A DNA stretch of 64,000 bases, from the NCBI GenBank assembly GCA_026874595.1, contig CM049307.1:54106370-54170369 (forward strand). The letters run 5' to 3'. The notes beneath the pieces were generated by a model. The model did no database searches. It saw only the letters and a program-made list of their open reading frames with translations, and had not been told where the DNA came from. Shown piece by piece: positions 61,986-64,000 of this stretch. The position numbers were made by a program, and so were the translations under genes. Positions within the stretch are counted from its first letter, which is position 1. Each line of letters starts with the position of its first letter. This DNA is from Sipunculus nudus (Eukaryota; Annelida; Sipuncula; Golfingiida; Sipunculidae).

Positions 61986-62457
61986 CTGTAATTAGAAATA
62001 TATCAGCCATGTTCATATTCTGAGGACATACTAGACCTGAATGATACATAATTGCCATGCACGGAAGATTTCAAATACAATTCACAATAATCTGAAAACA
62101 TTAAAACAGACATGAGATTAATAAATTAACATGTTTACATGATTCATATATATAATAAATATAAATGATTATAAATATATGAATATCATCAATATATTAA
62201 TATCAACATCATCACCATTATTATTCTTAAATTATTATTATCTTCATCATTATTACCATTATTATTTATATGTATAACCACTATTCTTATATAGTTATAA
62301 TTATTATTTTTATTTGTTATATCATCATCATCAACTATTATTATTATTAATTTTTATTTATCTTTGATTATAACCTACACAATTGATCACTATATGGTCA
62401 TATAAAATGTTCTTAATCATGTCTTTGAACAGAAATGCTGAATTCTGACACACTAAC
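61986..62457. other. Intron 2-3 with ATT/ATC low-complexity tract
   Basis: From about 62150 to 62360 the sequence is almost only A/T with interspersed ATC/ATT triplets. Confidence 0.65.
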
Positions 62458-62616
62458 ATTTGCACTCATCCAGGCTCCTGGCTCCAGTGGATTCAGTAAG
62501 TTTCCCATATGGACATGGGGTACAGGTAGATGCCCCAGTTTCGTTCTGGTAGGTGTTCTGTTCACACTCCACAGGGTCCTGACCAGACAGCTTCCGAGTT
62601 CCAGGTGGAGACTTCA
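62458..62616 (-). CDS. Exon 2: GCC2/GCC3 (ephrin-receptor-like) module 1
   Basis: Acceptor TACTCAG before 62616, donor GTTAGT after 62458; 159 nt, phase 1-1. The protein contains CEQNTYQNETGASTCTPCP and then GKLTEST..SLDEC, the C-x-x-(N/G)-x-Y...C-x-x-C-P-x-G...C spacing of the GCC2/GCC3 fold found in SVEP1, SCUBE and ephrin-receptor ectodomains. The donor is weaker than its neighbours. Confidence 0.88.
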
Positions 62617-63607
62617 CTGAGTATACAGAGAAAAGACAATATATAAACATGTTTTATGAAGTGTGTACTTTAAATATTTGTAGTTTAACAAGAACTTAAA
62701 ATACTTTATAGTTTACTGTCTCATATCCTTATGAACTTCATGTGTACTGGTTCATGGATATGACCAGGCAAATTAATCAGTTCATTTATTTACAGACACA
62801 AATGTTTTTACTGTAGGATTTAGGATTACAAAGCACTTGGTCATCAGAAGGCCAAGTTTCTAATGATAATTCAGTTGTTCATACAGCCTTAATGGGACTC
62901 TCATAAACAGGCACTGAAAAGGTTGGAAATGCTTGATAACATGAAAATAGGACTGCAGTTAATCTATCTGTGAAGATCTATTTTGGTTAAATATGCTTAG
63001 GAAGATGACAACAAACATAATTATGTCAATGCCAAGTCTCTGATAAAATTAGGACTTAACATATGGAGAAATAGATAATAAGTACATAATCAGTATTGTT
63101 AATGTCATTAGAGTTTGTAAAATTTATTTAAAAATTGTGTCTGTCAGCAATGTAGCCACAGTTAATTGATAACAGAAGTACCACAAAGACTTGATAAAGA
63201 CGAATTAAGGCCATTCAGAAATATATCTGCACTTTAATTTGTCTTAAAATACTGTGATAGACCATCCAAATCATTGTTGCCATGCTGTTTATGCTGAACA
63301 GATCGATAGAAATCACAGACATAGTTGGGTTTGCTTTATTACTTTATGAATTATTATTTAATACCCTTACTTGTTTAATTAGCACAAATGGTGATGTGAT
63401 AACAAACATTAGTTTTACATAAGCTTAAGTAATTAAAACAACTTTTCCTGGTAAGGAGCTTCAATGCCACATGGCACTGATTGTGGCACTGATGAGCATT
63501 TAAGGTATTACCGTACTAATAAAATAAAACAATTTCAACAAATGACATTACTACAGACACATAAGACTTTATATTATTTAACAGATATGTTCTTGATTGG
63601 TACTTAC
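62617..63607. other. Intron 1-2
   Basis: AT-rich; nothing recognised apart from splice sites. Confidence 0.5.
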
Positions 63608-63869
63608 AACATATATGTTCACCATTCACAGTGACCAGCTTCTCTGTGTCATCTACAGTACATTTGAATGCTTGAGAGGATGTTTTATACTGGCTGCCTT
63701 GCTTCATACTCATGTCAGGGCAGCTGGAATTATCTCCACTCAAAGTAACCAGCTTATCTACTTGTACTGTTGAGGTACCGATCAAGGCTGCTATTAGGGT
63801 TGCACAGCGCTCTTTGTCAGCTTCAGCCAGTGATACAGGCCCATATTCCAGTCCAAAATTCACAAGCAC
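63608..63869 (-). CDS. Exon 1 of the visible gene: linker before the GCC2/GCC3 modules
   Basis: Acceptor TTTTAG at 63871-63870, donor GTAAGT at 63607. The exon is 262 nt, phase 0 to phase 1. It encodes about 87 residues beginning VLVNFGLEYGP, with a Cys-containing segment (KERCATLI, SSCPDMS, FKCTVDD, HICC/L). I do not recognise a named domain. The position directly before GCC2/GCC3 modules corresponds to the linker between sushi and GCC2 modules in SVEP1. Its phase-0 start differs from the phase-1 rule of the modules. The gene continues upstream beyond 64000. Confidence 0.8.
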
Positions 63870-64000
63870 CTAAAATTAAGAGCCAAGTGTCACATGGACC
63901 ATGATATTTAGGGGAATTTGCCTTAGGGGCATCTTGTGCAAAAAAGTGGGTTATTTTGTACTTAAAAACATCTGATCCATATCTATGTACACACAAATTT
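63870..64000 (-). other. Intron upstream of exon 1
   Basis: Ends in the TTTTAG acceptor of exon 1; no further feature. Confidence 0.6.

Larger units (their letters stand above)
8350..63869 (-). other. SVEP1-like modular extracellular protein gene (partial, 23 exons)
   Basis: Span of one minus-strand gene built from 23 exons whose intron phases agree at every junction (sum 3864 nt, 1288 codons, no internal stop). Module order is linker, 3 GCC2/GCC3, 14 EGF, LamG/pentraxin, HYR, sushi, linker. That combination is characteristic of SVEP1 and its invertebrate relatives, which are secreted adhesion/matrix proteins. No start codon with signal peptide, vWA domain or stop codon is visible, so both gene ends lie outside the window. 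Most introns are phase 1, as usual for shuffled extracellular modules. The family call is inferred from domain order; a neighbouring fibropellin-like or uncharacterised EGF/LamG family is the alternative. Confidence 0.85.

Overview
The window is nuclear DNA from an animal. It is AT-rich, with short phase-matched exons, GT-AG introns of hundreds of bases to about 9 kb, tRNA-derived SINE sequence and many non-autonomous transposons. The domain set and repeat content fit a marine invertebrate, possibly a mollusc or other spiralian, but no sequence here fixes the phylum. There is no bacterial gene, rRNA gene or CRISPR array.

Nearly the whole window is one minus-strand gene. I assembled 23 coding exons from 63869 down to 8350. 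They join in phase at every junction and give 3864 nt (1288 codons) of continuous reading frame. Both ends of the gene lie outside. In protein order: a Cys-containing linker (63.6-63.9 kb); three GCC2/GCC3 (ephrin-receptor-like) modules (62.5, 61.9, 58.6 kb); fourteen EGF modules (57.3 to 23.7 kb); a laminin-G/pentraxin domain on three exons (22.9-20.4 kb); an HYR domain on two exons (18.7-17.8 kb); a sushi domain (17.4 kb); and a second linker with an RRRR motif (14.6 and 8.4 kb), perhaps continuing at 98..21. This architecture matches the core of SVEP1 (sushi, von Willebrand factor A, EGF and pentraxin protein), a large secreted matrix and adhesion protein. Domain order suggests that the HYR-sushi-linker-GCC2-EGF-LamG block may be iterated.

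The most striking structure is a 9 kb array (48392-57380) of about 115 tandem 78-bp units filling the intron after the first EGF exon. Each unit copies the 3' part of that exon plus its 5' splice donor, so the intron carries roughly a hundred donor-like sites. Reading past the first donor meets a TAA within three codons, so only the first donor yields the complete EGF, with the next exon at 47946 supplying the sixth cysteine.

The other introns hold several transposon families with one shared design. Read on the minus strand, the 5' terminus is a hairpin; the interior often has tandem repeats; near the 3' end there is an inverted copy of the 5' terminus, then a small hairpin, then CTAG (or CTTGTT). 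This fits non-autonomous Helentron/Helitron2-type rolling-circle elements. Two are nested in other elements with recognisable empty-site relatives. There is also a hAT-like element with 14-bp inverted repeats and a perfect 8-bp target duplication, two long foldback sequences, SINE sequence and microsatellites.

All coordinates come from reading the sequence by eye; domain names rest on motif recognition, not on a database search.
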